Origin: Saccoglossus kowalevskii
Lineage: Eukaryota > Hemichordata > Enteropneusta > Harrimaniidae
Assembly: GCF_000003605.2 (NCBI RefSeq)
Contig: NW_003145290.1
Location: forward strand, 257,418 to 293,585
Length of the DNA: 36,168 nucleotides
Direction: 5' to 3'
Part shown: positions 19,175-33,577 of the stretch, piece after piece
How positions within the stretch are numbered: position 1 is the stretch's first letter
How the letters are laid out: every line of letters starts with the position of its first letter
Program-made: the position numbers and the translations under genes
The notes under the pieces: generated by a model
Seen by the model: only the letters and a program-made list of their open reading frames with translations
What the model was told of the DNA's origin: nothing
The model's database searches: none

Positions 19175-22100
19175 GAAATTGAATGTATCCAGTTAACGTG
19201 TTATAACTGCTGAAAGGATATCACGGATGTATTGCACAATAAGGTAAGGTTACCATGGAAATACATTCGGAACTGTCGGGAACGTACACATTTCCATTCA
19301 ATAGACTGATGTGTACATCTTACGAGAGAAGCATGAACGCGATTTAAAAACAGCCAACATAAGTAGTGGATCATCGAAACAATATACATATATTTCATTA
19401 AAATCTTATGATTGTATGTATAATTCATTATATTAATATATATATTGCTTAAATAATTATGTGTCATTACTATTATCCTGGTTATACAGTACTGTCTACA
19501 CACTGTCGCCATAGAAACCATATAACAACCGAAATAATACCGAAAATATAACAATTCTATTACTGCACACGGAATAACAAATGTTTAATCTCATATCGCC
19601 AAAAGTTACAATGAATTTACTACGAACTATAAAAAATGGCATCGTCTCAAATATTAAATAGTATCAAAAATGACAATAATCTTATATTATAGGTCACTCG
19701 TATTACATAATATAATAATGATATCATGGATAGACGAAAGACTTTTTAAGATATCAAGAAAATACCATTGGCAGCACATATAAACAAACAGCGTAACAAC
19801 ACATAGATGTGTGAGAATGGTGAAACCAACATACACGTTAGCTCCACCTACTCTGATTAATGTATGTATGATTTATTGCTATGCCATTACAGTTATCGTA
19901 GATCTACTAAACTGCCCTGGATGAAAACACAAATATTCCCATTTACGAAACTAGAAATATGTGGTAAGATCATGAAAGATAAGATATGATCTGCATAGTA
20001 ACGAATTGTTGAGAGGACTGCGTTTTAGATTTAGTATGTATATTATGTAGTTAATGGCGGTGCTCTTCACGACACGCCTTGTTCAAAATAAATTGTTTGC
20101 CCGCACGAAATTCGAGTGCGCGCGACAAGAGCTTTTCAATTAATAAAAACAAAAAATGGCTGATGTAGTACCGAACTAACACGCACTTGGTAATGTAATG
20201 TGTATTCACATATACTTAGCATAAAGAGAAAAGAACGACTATTATTTGTTTGAATTATTTGGATACATAGGACAGACGTTCACATAACTGACTAAATATC
20301 ACAATTTTCGTATAAGTTTACAAATAGGAACAATCAGAACCAACAATGAGTGCGTATCCCAGCGGCGATTTTCCATCGGGACAGTTTGAAATTAATAAAA
20401 AAATCACATTTTCTAAATTGCGTTTCTATGACGTCAAAAGCCGCGCGTGTCTGTAACGTCAACATACGTAGATGTGTTTATGCAACTTGGTTAGAGTAGT
20501 CATATTCAAAACAATAACGGCGGTGTGACGTTCCTATGCACTATTTACACAAGGGCCTCGTTGCTAGATATCCAAGAAACAGTATTCCCTGTACTTCATC
20601 AACAAGGCCTGATTACAAAGTAACGGTGAAATGAACGGGTTTAAATAATTTCACGGATAAGGTCGGGTAGTCAATTCAATTAGTGGCAAGTTAAAACCAT
20701 TAATCTATTAAATGACACTTGATTATTATAATTAATTGTACGTCTTGGAGCGGAGTTATAGAGTAGAGACACTGTTTTGGACAGTTTTTATACTACTATT
20801 TCGGTGTTGTGTCAGAAATCAACAATGGCGATCATGCTGTCAGACACGCAGTGCTGACACAAGCAATTCACAGTAAAACCAGATTTATATTAGATTCAAT
20901 GGAGAAAATATTGGAACATTAAGACTTTTCAACTTTCAATGAATATTAACAAACACTAGAGATCAAATCAGAAACATGGAGGCTGTCATTTCAATATTCA
21001 CGTTAATAACTGTTAGGCGGGGAGGGATATCAAGAACGCATAAATTAATGATAAATTGTAATAATTTCTTTTACGATCAAGAAATAAAAAACATTGTCTT
21101 CAATATAACCCTATTCTTGAAATTAAACATTTATAAGAACTGCACTTCCTTTTACCAATCAATATATAAATTATAGATAAGTATATATACTTGGTTGCCA
21201 TTAAAGGACAATATTCAATATTCAAATTACGTGTCAAAGTGTCAAAAAAGCCTAGTTAAGCAGTATAATTTGCGACAACGGAAGTAGAATATTAAAAACA
21301 ACTCCCAAACCGTACTTTATTGATATTTCATTGTGTTACATCCATGGCAATGTGCGACCCCCGGGTACCGTAATTATTGTCCGGTCATAATATTTCGATA
21401 TTAATAATTTAATAGACTTCCATCTAGCCATGTATGCAGCTGACGTAGACTAACGGAGTAGACCATCAAGTCACTTAAAACGTCTCGGGAGTAATGTGTA
21501 ATTACTAAACTCATGCCACTAAAACACTGAACCCAAGACAAAGATCGAAAGTATCGAGCAAGTAGATGAACAAGAACATTGATGTTGGGCTGTAGCATTA
21601 TTCGCCACGTCACTATTTCTCAATGAATTATAATGCCTTTTTTTGCCTTTTTGCCGCGTGTTCGAATTTCACGCAAACAAACTACGTATTTTACACGCAT
21701 TTGTATACGTCCCTCTAAGTCATATAACGAACTGGACGCGGCACAACGACCACCGCCCTTTAAGGTAGAACAGTACCTTGCTTACTTCATGCCGGCGTGT
21801 GTTGCTTTGTGTTTAACCTTCAAACCCTTTGTTTTAGAGGTTCAAAAAGTGGGCTATAAACTTTCATTAAAGCTACACTAACATCGAGAATTAACTAAAG
21901 AAAACCTGGCATCAGAATCGAAAAAAAAATGCTGGTGCGGTGTACACCGATAGGGGGCATGATTACACGCTGGCGCTGTCCGAGCGTTTTTCATGCTGGC
22001 AGGTGTTGTTATTTGAATTCTTGTCATTTTCTAGGCTGTTATTCAGCGAGCAATGTTATTCAGTTTATTAGGAATTTCTCTAATTTTGAACTCACAGAAA

Positions 22101-22469
22101 AGAAACAAGTATGCTATGATGATTAATGTTGTTTACATATCGCATTTTTGTGATTATTTCAAAATCGAGAGAATAAAATAAAAAGGTACATGTACTTTAG
22201 TTTACATGAAAATAAATTTAATATGTTTAAAAAGGCTCATAATATAATAAATACAGTAAACTACTCTTCTCGGTTCACTGATCGTAAGATGCTGTCACGA
22301 AAATATTTTCGTTTCACAGACTCAAAATCATATTTACAGACTCAAAGTAATATTTATCTCTAAATTCGACAAGTTACTTAGTTTAACCTACATTTAAATT
22401 TTGTTTCTCTTTCACAATTACTACAAATTATAACCGTGGCTTTCCATATTATATGCTTATTAGACATTA
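19175..22469. other. Non-coding DNA with scattered CpG-richer patches
   Basis: A 117-codon minus-strand frame at 19201-19554 and plus frames near 21633-22126 have no recognisable domains. CpG-containing patches occur near 20050-20130 and 20420-20470, the latter with a TGACGTCA site. No exon could be supported, although upstream exons of the possible terminal exon at 22874 might be here. Confidence 0.45.
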
Positions 22470-22579
22470 ATTATTTATTTATAAATGTTATAAATGAATT
22501 AGAAAAAATCGTGACCCAGATCTATTATAGTCGTGTGGTGAATTGTCATATAGGAGGGTCACTCATTAGAATAAAATAT

Positions 22580-22812
<233 letters not shown>

Positions 22813-22873
22813 CTGTCTTCTTTGTGTCGTTTTTGTCTTGTTTCATGTTACGTTAATGGACTGAACTGGACAG

Positions 22874-22980
22874 GACTGCCTAAACCATTATTAACTAGTT
22901 CTGCGATAGGTTTTGTGATCGTTGCCATTTTGGTTTTCTCGCTACTTCTTGTCTTATATGTTCTGTTTGTTACACGGTAG
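22874..22980 (+). CDS. Possible terminal exon with a single membrane anchor
   Basis: After an AG at 22872-22873 the frame reads LPKPLLTSSAIG followed by a strongly hydrophobic segment (FVIVAILVFSLLLVLYVLFV) and TR before TAG (22978-22980). That is the layout of a type I membrane protein or a C-terminally anchored protein with almost no cytoplasmic tail. An AATAAA at 23332-23337 gives a plausible 3'UTR of about 360 bp. T-rich DNA readily encodes hydrophobic residues, and no upstream exon was identified, so chance is a serious alternative. Confidence 0.27.
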
Positions 22981-23359
22981 AAAGCTTAGTAACGATACAA
23001 TACAGAGGGTCGGCAAGGGGTCTTTTCATAAGCTTTAATCAATTGTTTTTTTTATTTTCGTAATAATGTAATGTAATACATGAAAACGTAAATTCGTAGA
23101 CATGGGGAAGGTGAAAATGTGATCAGCTATTTTATTAATCCGTAATTTGTACAAAGATCTTATTTTTTGTAAGCATATAAAGCATTTTCCACATTAAATG
23201 TCGTATTTCGTACGCAATTTCCAATTTCAGTTTGATTCTTAAACACAAATTGTCAAATATATTATAAAAATGTAAAATGTAATTAAGAATTTGCTTCATA
23301 TGTAAAGTGTAAAAACGTATGTTTTACTGTAAATAAAACTTTCATTTTATTTCCTGTAA

Positions 23360-24090
23360 AAAATGTAAAATGTTCTTTTTTTTTAATTCCTGTAACCTGT
23401 ACTAGCTACCCCCTTGATCTCCTCAATACAGATTGAATGTGAATTCAATGAACACAAGAGAGCATAGACTTCGATACTCACTGGTGTTCCATAGTATTTT
23501 GTCGACTTTAATTGTTGCAAAATTGAATATTGATCGGAAGTGGATTGGTGGTTAGTTGTTGACATACACTCACTTCATAAGGACTTGATTGCTGCCTTGA
23601 AAATTCGTGTGTGTCATGGGTCACCGTAAACGAACATGTAATCTAATTACTTATTTTGAAGGCGTCCTAACGGTCATCGTCAAAATTACACAACTCATGT
23701 ACACTAGAAATACGTTGGCCATGGCAATGAATCTTTGTATGTAACTACACATCGACATTGACACTACATACTTCTACAAGCAAGTAAACTGCGAGTTCCT
23801 GTCAAATACTTCGCCCATACATTACAGGGCATAATGCGGACATCTACAGCCTGAGGACATCTACGTATTTTGAAATGGGTGACAATTGTTTTGGTGGCGA
23901 TGACTTAATTCCATGCAGATAAGTCGTATTGTAGCTACTCAGCTTGCCTATACGTGGTAATGAAATAAATGCGATCAATTCCGATGTTTGAGGGCAGCCC
24001 TCTTGTACACGGTTTGAAAATGTATAAAGAGACAAGTTGAGAAACTGGTTCTTCAGATTCCTACAAATCAGAAAAAAAAATAACCAAACT
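23360..24090. other. Non-coding DNA
   Basis: No supportable exon or repeat. Minus-strand frames here have no recognisable features. Confidence 0.5.
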
Positions 24091-24127
24091 TTCACAACTT
24101 TCACAACTTTCACTTTCACTTTCACAA
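24091..24127. repeat. (TTTCAC)n / (TTTCACAAC)n short tandem repeat
   Basis: Alternating TTTCAC and TTTCACAAC units, which produce a KVKVVKV-like shadow on the minus strand. Confidence 0.8.
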
Positions 24128-27100
24128 CCCTTGCATACGAATTACATAAAGAACATAGAACACTTTCCGGGGTATTTGAAACCAAGATCGTCATTTAATG
24201 TAAGGCCTTCGCTGACTGGCTCCTGGTTTGATTTCAAAAACAATACTATAAACAATAGTAATAACAAGAATTGTTTTGTTTGCAATATAACTAGATATAT
24301 GTTCGGGATGAGTGTTTTGTGATAATATGTACATACACTATATAGTATGGTTATTTTCTTTAAGGTATAGATGTAGGTTTGTGAGCACTCAGAGTGAATT
24401 TTTTTTTGCTTTTTCTTACCCAGTCAGTCCTGGCTAAAATTTCGGAGCATTGTCAATGCTGGAACATACTCAAACATCAATTTTAAAATATATGGAGCTG
24501 AGACACGCGTACGTGATTAAAAGGTACTTTATGAATGAGGTCAGGGTTCGTTTAATTTTTATCGACCCGTCTCGTCTGTAGTTGAATGAAACCTGTCTCT
24601 ATTTACAATAGTTTCCTTTCCATTTCGATTTTTTCTCACCGGCGTTTGAGCGATTGAGTAGTAAAAACTGCGAATAGCCGAATATTACGGCCAATTTCAA
24701 CCTGGTCGTCTAACTTTGCACGGTTCATTTTACTAGAGATCGCGAAAAACTGCGTCATACAAAGTATTTTTTTAAAGGTTTGAGGAAAGCTAAATTTAGA
24801 CTCAATCCATCCAATGGCGATCGCCATGTTTATATAACTGTAAGAATATCTCACCGGCTTTACGTAACCCATTGTGCCCCCCTCAGTGGAAATGATAACA
24901 CGACGCCATGGTAGTTTCCACGCAAGGTTTTGACTCCGCAAATGACCCTACGTCCGTTTTCCTCGAATAGTAAATATTTTTATTTTATTTTTTATCTGAC
25001 ATTGAACATCAGCAAGCGTCGGTGTATGATGGATTTGTGCATGTCGTCATGATGCAATAGCCATTTTTGCGGACGATTAACGTCACTTTCATTAAACGGG
25101 CATTATCTCCGTTCGTGTTTTGTGGTTGGTCGAAGAGATTGAAAATGTATTAGCTCCCATAGTTTTAGTTAGTTTGTCTTGAAATTTTCACACTATTTTG
25201 ACGACGTCGCTACGAACAAAAGGACGTCTTGGCCTATTTTTAAAGCTTTTCATTCTCAGACAATGACATTCGAAATGTGAAATATGACCGGGATTAAATT
25301 GACAACTTTGTAATATGAAAACAAAACATACTATACATACACATATTACCCATTTGTTAATAAACAACTGAAAAACGTTGTGTGAAAGTTTCACTATTTA
25401 GATTTGAACTTCCCTGGTAAACTGAGAAACACAAGTGGAGATACTGGCTTATTTGCACAACCATTCACTCAGTAAGAAGTTTGCTAATGCTCATAATTGA
25501 AATGGCAGTTCCAAATTTAAACCTATTATCGTTTTGTAAAAAGTTAAATATAGTGCATAATATGGAGTTCTCATCATTACTTTGTTTCACCATGTTTCTC
25601 TTTGATTATATATGTACAGCCTTGCTAAATCTTGCTGAGCATTAAAAAGAGAGAATGTTTGTACCTGTTTTCTATATTTTAAAATCGTTTTTTGAGTAGG
25701 TTCCACTATTCACAATGCTGCGAAATTTCAACAGTATATACCCAAGTGCACAAGAACCTGCATCTATAACTTAGTCTGTTCAATGGGAATGCTAGTTCAT
25801 CTTTGTTTCTTACTCTTTCACTTTTTAACAATGACAATTTGATGCACATTAAATAGGGTAAATATAACAAATATACCTATATTTAAATATAACACTAGTG
25901 TAGTAGCTAGTGTCAGATTGACATTACAAACATCAACATAATTATATTATCCGGGATACTACACAATTGATTTGCACTCAATGGAGCACTGACGCATTTT
26001 TATCAACGTAATTTTGCATTATGAACTGTCATCTTTAACATGGCAACATCAATCTCTCAGGCAACTAATAATGTTAATAACTGACACGTAAAACATTAAA
26101 CAACAAAAGGTAGAGTATTTTAGCTGTTTGAAAAGGAACCATACGCTGGAAGAAGCACTTTTTTTGAAGTACCAATCATGTGAGAGTGGCTATTTCATTT
26201 CAACATTATTTCACACATTGGGAGTAAGCCAGGCCATATGTGCCAACTGACAACAGTGAGCACACATAGGCTGTTTTAAATTTGTTTCAATAAAATCAAA
26301 CAATATCTTAATATGTATCCCAATATCACGTGAGTTAGTTGCATGATTGAATTAAATATAATCCCAATGAGAGCAGAGAAACAAACATGTACACGCCCTT
26401 TTACTCATTTCCACTTTACAACACTATAACCATCTCCCCGAATAATTACGTTAAATAAAAAAAAGTTGGCATTCAAAATGAGGTCATGGCTAATTCTCGT
26501 GACTCTGGTTAATATTCACATATATTTAGTGACATTAAATTCAAAAGTCCAATATGGTGTATGACGTTTGTTGTAATGGGGGATGAGGAGTTCATTGACC
26601 TTATCTCTGAGTAACATTGCAGGCAAGTCGCACCAGTTTTCGAAACGTATTGTTATGCTCAAAACAAAACTACTCATACATTTCATCAAGCACTCCACAA
26701 ACAAACAAACCAACCAAGCAAAGGTGATCTGGAAAATGAAATTCGTGACATGAAACTTACAGAGACAAAATAATTACTTGCACGTCTGTTATCATATAAG
26801 AAATGTTTTAACCATATCAACCAATATATTTTATATTATACATCGATGTTACGTCAAGTGTAACCTTCATGTGATTAAAGAAGTTAAGTAAAGAAGTATT
26901 TTGTTGAAGATCCAGTGAAATACGGTGACAAATTTAAAGGGATACTACCATTCTTCCTCAAAAGGTAAAACACGAAAACCATAATCCTAAGAACAATTTC
27001 AAATAAATTGTGTTTGTGTTTAAACAAGAATATGGTGTCCGCTTAATGTTTTTGACATTCAAGGAGCCATATTTTAGAATGCACACATTTATCAAAAAAT

Positions 27101-28439
27101 GGTGATGAGTCAGTATCTACTATATCTGAAAAAAGTGAAGGAAAACGATGGAATGTACGATTAATTGACCATTTGATTTTCTATACACTGATTCCATTTT
27201 TAATAAAACGGTCTACTAAATCCTTAAAAAGAAGCAGAGTGTTAGAAATGTACGTGTGCTAATAGCATCTGCAGTGTGAACGCCAGCCTTCCAACTGTTG
27301 TACATATTAATCCTCAGTAATGTCATTGATTTTCATTACATTCGCAATGAATCTGTTTTACTGAAAGAAAATGTGGACGCTGGGAATACGAGTGTGCAGT
27401 ACTCGATCCACGAAGCAAATAAAACATAGCTTGCCACTTCCGACTTGTCCCATGGACTTAACACACTCTTATAGTGCGTTTTAAATTTCACTCTCAAAAC
27501 TAAATGATACATTGACAAATACGTGGGAAATACAATGGATGCAAGGGTTAACAAATAGAAGTGAGTCGTACCATTCTGAATGTGTCGTTATATAACATAA
27601 AGATGTATAAATATTTCGTCACAATCCAATATGTCATTTGTCATCTAGACAGAATGGACATTGTGTGGCGTATTCGTCCTTGCCTGTCTGAAAATATTAA
27701 ACCAAATGTCATTGGACTACAGCGCCCTGCCAATTACAAAACTGGAAGGCAGCTTACAATGGCGCATTCTGTGTGGTGCTTACACAACCAGCGGGGTTAT
27801 GTTTAAATTTAATTCCATCGATTCAAATTAAGATGGAATAAATTTTACCCACTTGTATATTTGTTTATGTTAACATAAGTCTTTTCAGCTGTGATTAGAG
27901 ACGCCGCTTCACACTCACTTCAGCCTGATACAGTAGTGCCACCTTGGTAGTTTGCCTTATTACCACAAGGTCATTCACGTAATGTGGTGTATGTCAGTGT
28001 TTTTGGTCATCATCTCTATAGCCAAAATGCCCATATACCGAAGCAGTAGGAACAGCACAGACGAAGGTCGTTTAACGTGAACATGGGCTAAAATTGAACG
28101 TGTTATTTTGTTAATTTACTCCATATGTACTATGTATTTAGTACAATCTTTTTATTTGTTCGCTTAGCTGTCTGAAAAAGGAGTAAAGTAGTGGGTGTTT
28201 CTGTTAGCTTTCGATTTGAAATTAGGTTTCGTAGACTTCCAGTGAGAATCGGGATACAATACATGAACAGTGACATAGAGGTTCAACATTTGCTGTTATT
28301 AAATCTATATTATATTGTATAAACTAAAAGTAGCATCTTCAAGTTGTGCTTACATCTACTAGTTAAGAATGTATAATGAAAATACATTGCTTATGAACAT
28401 AATCAGTAAGCTCTAGCATGCTTAAATATTCGGTACAGC
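24128..28439. other. Long non-coding stretch
   Basis: About 4.3 kb. The longest frame (101 codons, minus strand, 24636-24941) shows no recognised domain and no clear splice sites. No RNA gene or repeat family is evident apart from short A/T-rich words. Confidence 0.45.
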
Positions 28440-28440
28440 G

Positions 28441-28459
28441 GCAACGCCCTCTGGTGTCC
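28441..28459 (-). promoter_or_regulatory. CTCF-like motif
   Basis: The minus strand reads ACACCAGAGGGCGT inside a 20-bp patch richer in G+C than its surroundings, agreeing with CCASYAGRKGGCRS at 12 of 14 positions. Confidence 0.35.
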
Positions 28460-28950
28460 AATGTTGATATGCTTATTGTTTGCAGTGTCGGTTGTAAACC
28501 AGTGGTAAACTATCCATAAACGTTATAAAATAGCTTTTTTGTTTATTAATTGTAAATAAAACAATTGTAATTTATGAGATTCCTTTAACTTAATATGTGA
28601 GTAGGGAATCGATGCAAATAATATATAGATCAAAATATATACACCGATCTTATCTATATTTATCTAGATCTTATCTCTATATTTTATTTCTGCGTTTCAT
28701 TCTTATAGTACGGGCAATTTTATTGGACGAACCTTACAAACGTCCCCACGCTGACTTTAGAATAATTTAAAGCATTATGGTTATGATAGCATGTTATGTC
28801 AATCAACATACATTTACATCACTGTAGGGTCAAGGGTTACACTTGTATTTTAAAGAGTCTTTTACAAACACTCCTGAAATCAAACAGGGCTTTTAATTCT
28901 CTAATAATAAATGAATACACAGACATACGTTCAGATTTAAATGTGGATCG

Positions 28951-29170
28951 AGTTTTTTTTGTTAACATCGTGTTACACTTTAAAATCAAATTTACAAATA
29001 TGGTGCGAAAGAATGGCACCATTCTGCCATTCAATTCATTTCAATCCATTGAGACCCTCGTCCTGTACAATATGTATTGATTATATAGTGTATTATGGTG
29101 TGTGTCAACATTTGCCTTATTTCTATAGCTCTCAAACTCCAATCAATAAAGCCCAACACTGTCACGCGAT
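28951..29170 (+). repeat. Dispersed repeat family, copy 1
   Basis: About 210 bp that realign with 31610-31817 in the same orientation. Shared blocks in order are TTTTTTGTTAAC, a GGTG-GAAA-AATGGCAC box, CATTCA/CATTAA, GTACAA, ATATTGATTATAT, GTGTGTCA, TATTTCTATAG, AATCAATA and GTCACGC. Spaced matches over the full length point to a mobile or duplicated element rather than to a gene. Confidence 0.7.
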
Positions 29171-30839
29171 GTTTTTTTAATATATATATATAATATACTG
29201 TACATGTGCATGAAATCGTTTATATCTATGCATTTATTTCCTAGAATTTATATCATATCACGTACATGTATCAGATTAGCTTCTCTCTGTGTCCACATAT
29301 TGTGAATATTCAGTTGAATGTACAATGACTACTACAGCGCTGGAGACTGGAGAGTAGCTACTACATGAGTGTCTGTCGCTAACAACATCAATTGCTCCCT
29401 CTATTGACAGCTCCATGTTTTGGTTGTATTAAGGTAATTAAAACATGCATTTGAATTGGTTTGAGTATACTTGGTTTTGTGTCAGTGATTCAACGGGGTA
29501 TTCGACAATACAATAAATGTAGTATTATTGATAGTTTGTCTAGGGTTTTAAACATACATGACAATGTTAATGATGGGGGCCTTCGGGTACAAGTGTGAGA
29601 CATATGAAGAAATCTGCTGCGCATCCGTGGACGTCTAACTGCTCTGTGCCAGTTGGATTGCTGTAACCGACGTCTCGTTAATGTATAATTTATATAGAAA
29701 ATAAGTACTTTCTCAATTGCGTCTCGCCCTTGACAAGTCTGTATTCTCAATTGGACACGCATAAATATTATAGGGCTAGCCAGTGTCAACAAAATATTTC
29801 ATGACAAGGGCTCAACGAACAATGTGTTCAGGAACGTGATTTGGTGAAATTATTTTGTAAATAACTCTATTTTTTATTTATTTGTCTATGTTATGCCATT
29901 GTAAAAATTATCACATTACTATAAATTAAAGTGGTAGTATTGAAAAGCAACAACGATAGGAAGTTATACCAGTGCGTTTAGGATTCAAATACTTACAGAG
30001 ACATATGTGACATTCAAATGTGTTGCACGTTTTCAATAAAAAGAAATATCAATATACTCCATGTTGGAGATTTGCAGTTCACTTTAATCGTTTGGAACAT
30101 TACTCATTTCACGCTACATTGAAGTTACAAGGCAAGCATTGAACCCAATGTTTTTTTGTGATCGCTTCAATTGTATACATTGTATATAAGTCCTTTCCAA
30201 TGTATATGTAAAGCTCTTCAAACCTGGTCGTACTAATACTGTGGGTATGCAATGTGCAAGGGCAATTAATTATATAAACAGTGAGATTGTTTAGAATATG
30301 CTGTAGTTTGTGATATATATGTCTACGATAATGTAACAACTTGAACAATATTGCCGATACACAGATATGTGCATTGATATATTGTGATGACAGGAAGTTC
30401 ATCATACACCACCATTAAACTCAAATGCAAGTGTTAAGACGAACCATATTGTGATGAGCGCGAACGTGTCTGTTTCCAATGAATCGATCGCTTCGTGACC
30501 ATGTGTGTGTCATAATAGTAGCGTTTAAGTAGGCACAGAACGTGACCGGGTACAGTTCACTAAAGTGCATCTGTTGATCAAAGTGCTTCCATTTAAAATG
30601 TGATTCATCGCTGAGAGCACGTTTCCGGTGATTATGGAAATAAGGCATGGTGTGCGCCTATCCACGTTTGATTCAGGTGAAACTTGTGCGCTAGTCATCC
30701 CCGGATAACTTAAGCAATAATGCCGTTCGGAAAAACATACTTTAGCTATGGAATTAAACAGAATAATCATTAATTTGTAACAATTCTTTCTTATGATTAT
30801 AACTAAACAAAACACGGTCTGACGTAAGAGCGAGCGTAA
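29171..30839. other. Non-coding DNA
   Basis: Holds an AT run at about 29178-29206. Minus-strand frames at 30421-30842 (75-105 codons) overlap each other in different frames, with no domain recognised, and are treated as chance. Confidence 0.45.
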
Positions 30840-30858
30840 CAACGCCCTCTTGTGACAG
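30840..30858 (-). promoter_or_regulatory. Weaker CTCF-like motif
   Basis: The minus strand reads TCACAAGAGGGCGT, matching 11 of 14 positions of CCASYAGRKGGCRS. It shares the AGAGGGCG core and orientation with the sites at 14142 and 28441. Confidence 0.22.
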
Positions 30859-31609
30859 AAGGCCGTCTAAACAATTGCTTTTGATTTCACTCGATAACCA
30901 TGTTTGTTTAATATCACTGTGTGTTTGTAGTGAACGGTCTTCACAAAATTAGTTTCCATCGATGTCAGCTGGAGAACCAATTTAAAGATTAAAATTGAAC
31001 AAGAGAATATATACAATGAATACGTTACAAGCTTTGTATTCAAAACAATGTAATGTTGGACGGTAACGAGAATATGTCGTACCACTGGACTAAATTGTGC
31101 ATGGACCCCATGGGGGGCATGGACTAATTACAACAGAGTGAAAATATTCAGCGACATTATTGAATAAGATTGGCTCACCCCAGATGAAACGAACTATGTT
31201 GTCATAATCCGATTTGTATGTTATTGGCAACTACGATGACGTTGACAATAATTTCGAGAAATGATGCAACAAACAAGTACACCTCATTGAAAACAGCGTA
31301 CTTGAAAAAATATAAAGGGGCACTTCCAGTTAAGCCTAATCTCGCAACAAATTTACTTTCTGGATTAAAATAGATAGGTAGATTAACATTGTAAACAACA
31401 TAAACAATAGTGTTCTATGATTCTTTGGTGCAATCCCTGAGCTTGGAAGGTTCCCCTTTAAGTTAGTTCAACAAAAATCACCAGAATATTGGGATACCCA
31501 ACGAGGTGCCTCTGAGCACATTCATGCAACAATAAATGGTTCTTGTTACATCAATAATACCGATTTACACTGTCACGCGCTCACAACACCCAACGTGATT
31601 TTGTAACGA

Positions 31610-31817
31610 ATTTTTTGTTAACAAATTTGTAAATACGGTGTGAAATAATGGCACGATCCTTTCATTAAATCCAGTCAATTTTATCTCTCGTCGGGTACAA
31701 AGCATATTGATTATATGCCGAGTTATAACGTGTGTCATCACTCGATAGACCGTATTTCTATAGATCCCTCAGACCCGAATCAATAGAGCACACTGGAACC
31801 AACACAGTCACGCAATG
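31610..31817 (+). repeat. Dispersed repeat family, copy 2
   Basis: Counterpart of 28951-29170 with the same order of conserved blocks. It has small insertions, such as extra bases before the terminal GTCACGC. A CACTGTCACGCG word also occurs just left of this copy (31569-31580) and at the right end of copy 1, hinting that it marks an element edge. Confidence 0.7.
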
Positions 31818-33380
31818 CGAACACTGACTATGGTTTAGTTGTAAGAACTCTGTAAGCCTCTCAAGCCCGTTACAGAATAACGTAATACGTTATTCCCATA
31901 GCTGTATGATCATGCATATCGTTGTTACACGCCTAATATTTGATATAGCTGTGAGTTGAGGATGTAAACATAAGTCGCCATTTCTCAATGAATAACACTT
32001 TTGAGATATTTGACGTTTTTGTGAGCAGAATGTGTTAGGTACAACCCCTTCCTAATTCAGAATAAAACAACTAACACAATTATGTTCCCTTAACAGTTTT
32101 AGTTGTTCGCAACCCAAAATGTACGGAAAATGTAAATACTTAACATTACTTATAATGACATATTGTTCTTTAGTACCTGCATGACACTGTGAACTGTGGT
32201 CTTTAATTAATTAATTCACCACATATAGGTGTTTGCATGTTTCAAATGTATGAACACTACAATGTATATATTCCCAACATATCACAACGCGACGTGTCCA
32301 GTGAAATATACTACTAGTAGATTAAAGTAAAAATATGAACAGATGTTTGTTTTTTTATCATCAGTATATCCCCATCGTGAAACCATTGTCCTGATCTGAC
32401 GCTACTGATTCCCAAACAATAACTCTCTGAACAGATGGTGTTTTTTGTAAATCAGTATTGACGTTAACGGACGTCCACGTGTTCATCTACGTATAAATAA
32501 GACACGGCATCAAACAGAGTGACTTTATTAACATATACTTAGCTCACTTGCATCATAACCCAGATGGTTATGACGACTTTTTTGTGTCAGATATCAGACC
32601 AGTAAATCCTCCTGGTATCACGAAGGGCAATGTAGTCGGCGGCAAATCACCATCCGTATTTGCTTTTCAATAAACTAGACAAAATTACATTATTAATTCT
32701 TAAACATATCTAGCATAGTTGCATTGATTAATATCGCTTTTCTTAATAAATGAATGAATACATTTTTTTCAAACGTATTATTGGTTTACCGAAATGCATG
32801 TTTATTATATTCGATGTAAAATTATATATTTTAAATTAAGTTGTTTGGCAGTATGTAAGCTTGTGATTGTTTTGTCGAATAACAATGTAGCGTTAGTTAT
32901 TTTCAGGAATATATTTTTAAATCTCAAAATGTCTTTTAGTTGCCATCTGAAAAATGAGAAATATTTTCAAACATTTAGTTTGTTTCACTGGATATTTACG
33001 CGTATGGAAATCGCATATTTAAATTTCTATATTAGCTGTGTCTGTACCTAACATGAATACCCTCATTATAACACAGAGCCCCGCCCGCAGGGTGTTCGAG
33101 AGACAGTCAGTGAATGAACTCGTTATGAGTACATTATAATGGACTTGTTGTTGGAAACCATGGAGTGAACCGAAATACTGACCTAATTAGACTCGTGTAT
33201 GGTTATGTAGGTGTTTAATACAGTGTTGGTATCGAGTGACTGAAACGTCTGCTTTTTGGCCACACAGATGCCGCCATTGTAATATACTTCATCTTGATCA
33301 GAATAATAGCAGGCACAGCGAGATTGGTCAAAGACTAAAGCAAGATATATGTCGCATACGACTTATTTACCACTTCCGTG
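31818..33380. other. Non-coding DNA
   Basis: No supportable exon, RNA gene or repeat. Confidence 0.5.
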
Positions 33381-33387
33381 TCACTGA

Positions 33388-33577
33388 GAATGTTCTAGAA
33401 CCGTACTGTGTCTGGGTGGAATATTCTAGATTTTTTTTAGAAACTGGTTGAATAGGTAATAGAACACTGTAGGAGGCAATAGAAGGTAATGGAACATTCT
33501 AGAAATTTGTAGTAAGTGCCAGACTTATTATGTATGCTGATGTAATGGTCTATTTATAGACAGTGGAGGTATATATA
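33388..33577 (+). promoter_or_regulatory. Heat-shock-type promoter block (three HSEs and a TATA box)
   Basis: Two perfect heat-shock elements of the form GAAnnTTCnnGAA lie at 33388-33400 (GAATGTTCTAGAA) and 33492-33504 (GAACATTCTAGAA). A third with one change, GAATATTCTAGAT, is at 33419-33431. A TATATATA at 33570-33577 follows 66 bp after the last one, placing a start site near 33600. HSF trimers bind such arrays in animal heat-shock promoters. No hsp reading frame follows; the frames downstream are short. It could drive a non-coding RNA, a gene whose coding exons lie farther on, or be part of a solo LTR. Confidence 0.5.

Noticed and set aside
19201-19554. 117-codon minus-strand frame
   Set aside because: Tyr-, Ile- and Met-rich composition expected of AT-rich non-coding DNA; no motif and no promoter or splice signals.
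24636-24941. 101-codon minus-strand frame
   Set aside because: No domain recognised and no supporting splice or start context.
30421-30842. Two overlapping minus-strand frames of 75 and 105 codons
   Set aside because: They overlap in different frames, neither shows a known motif, and composition does not favour either.
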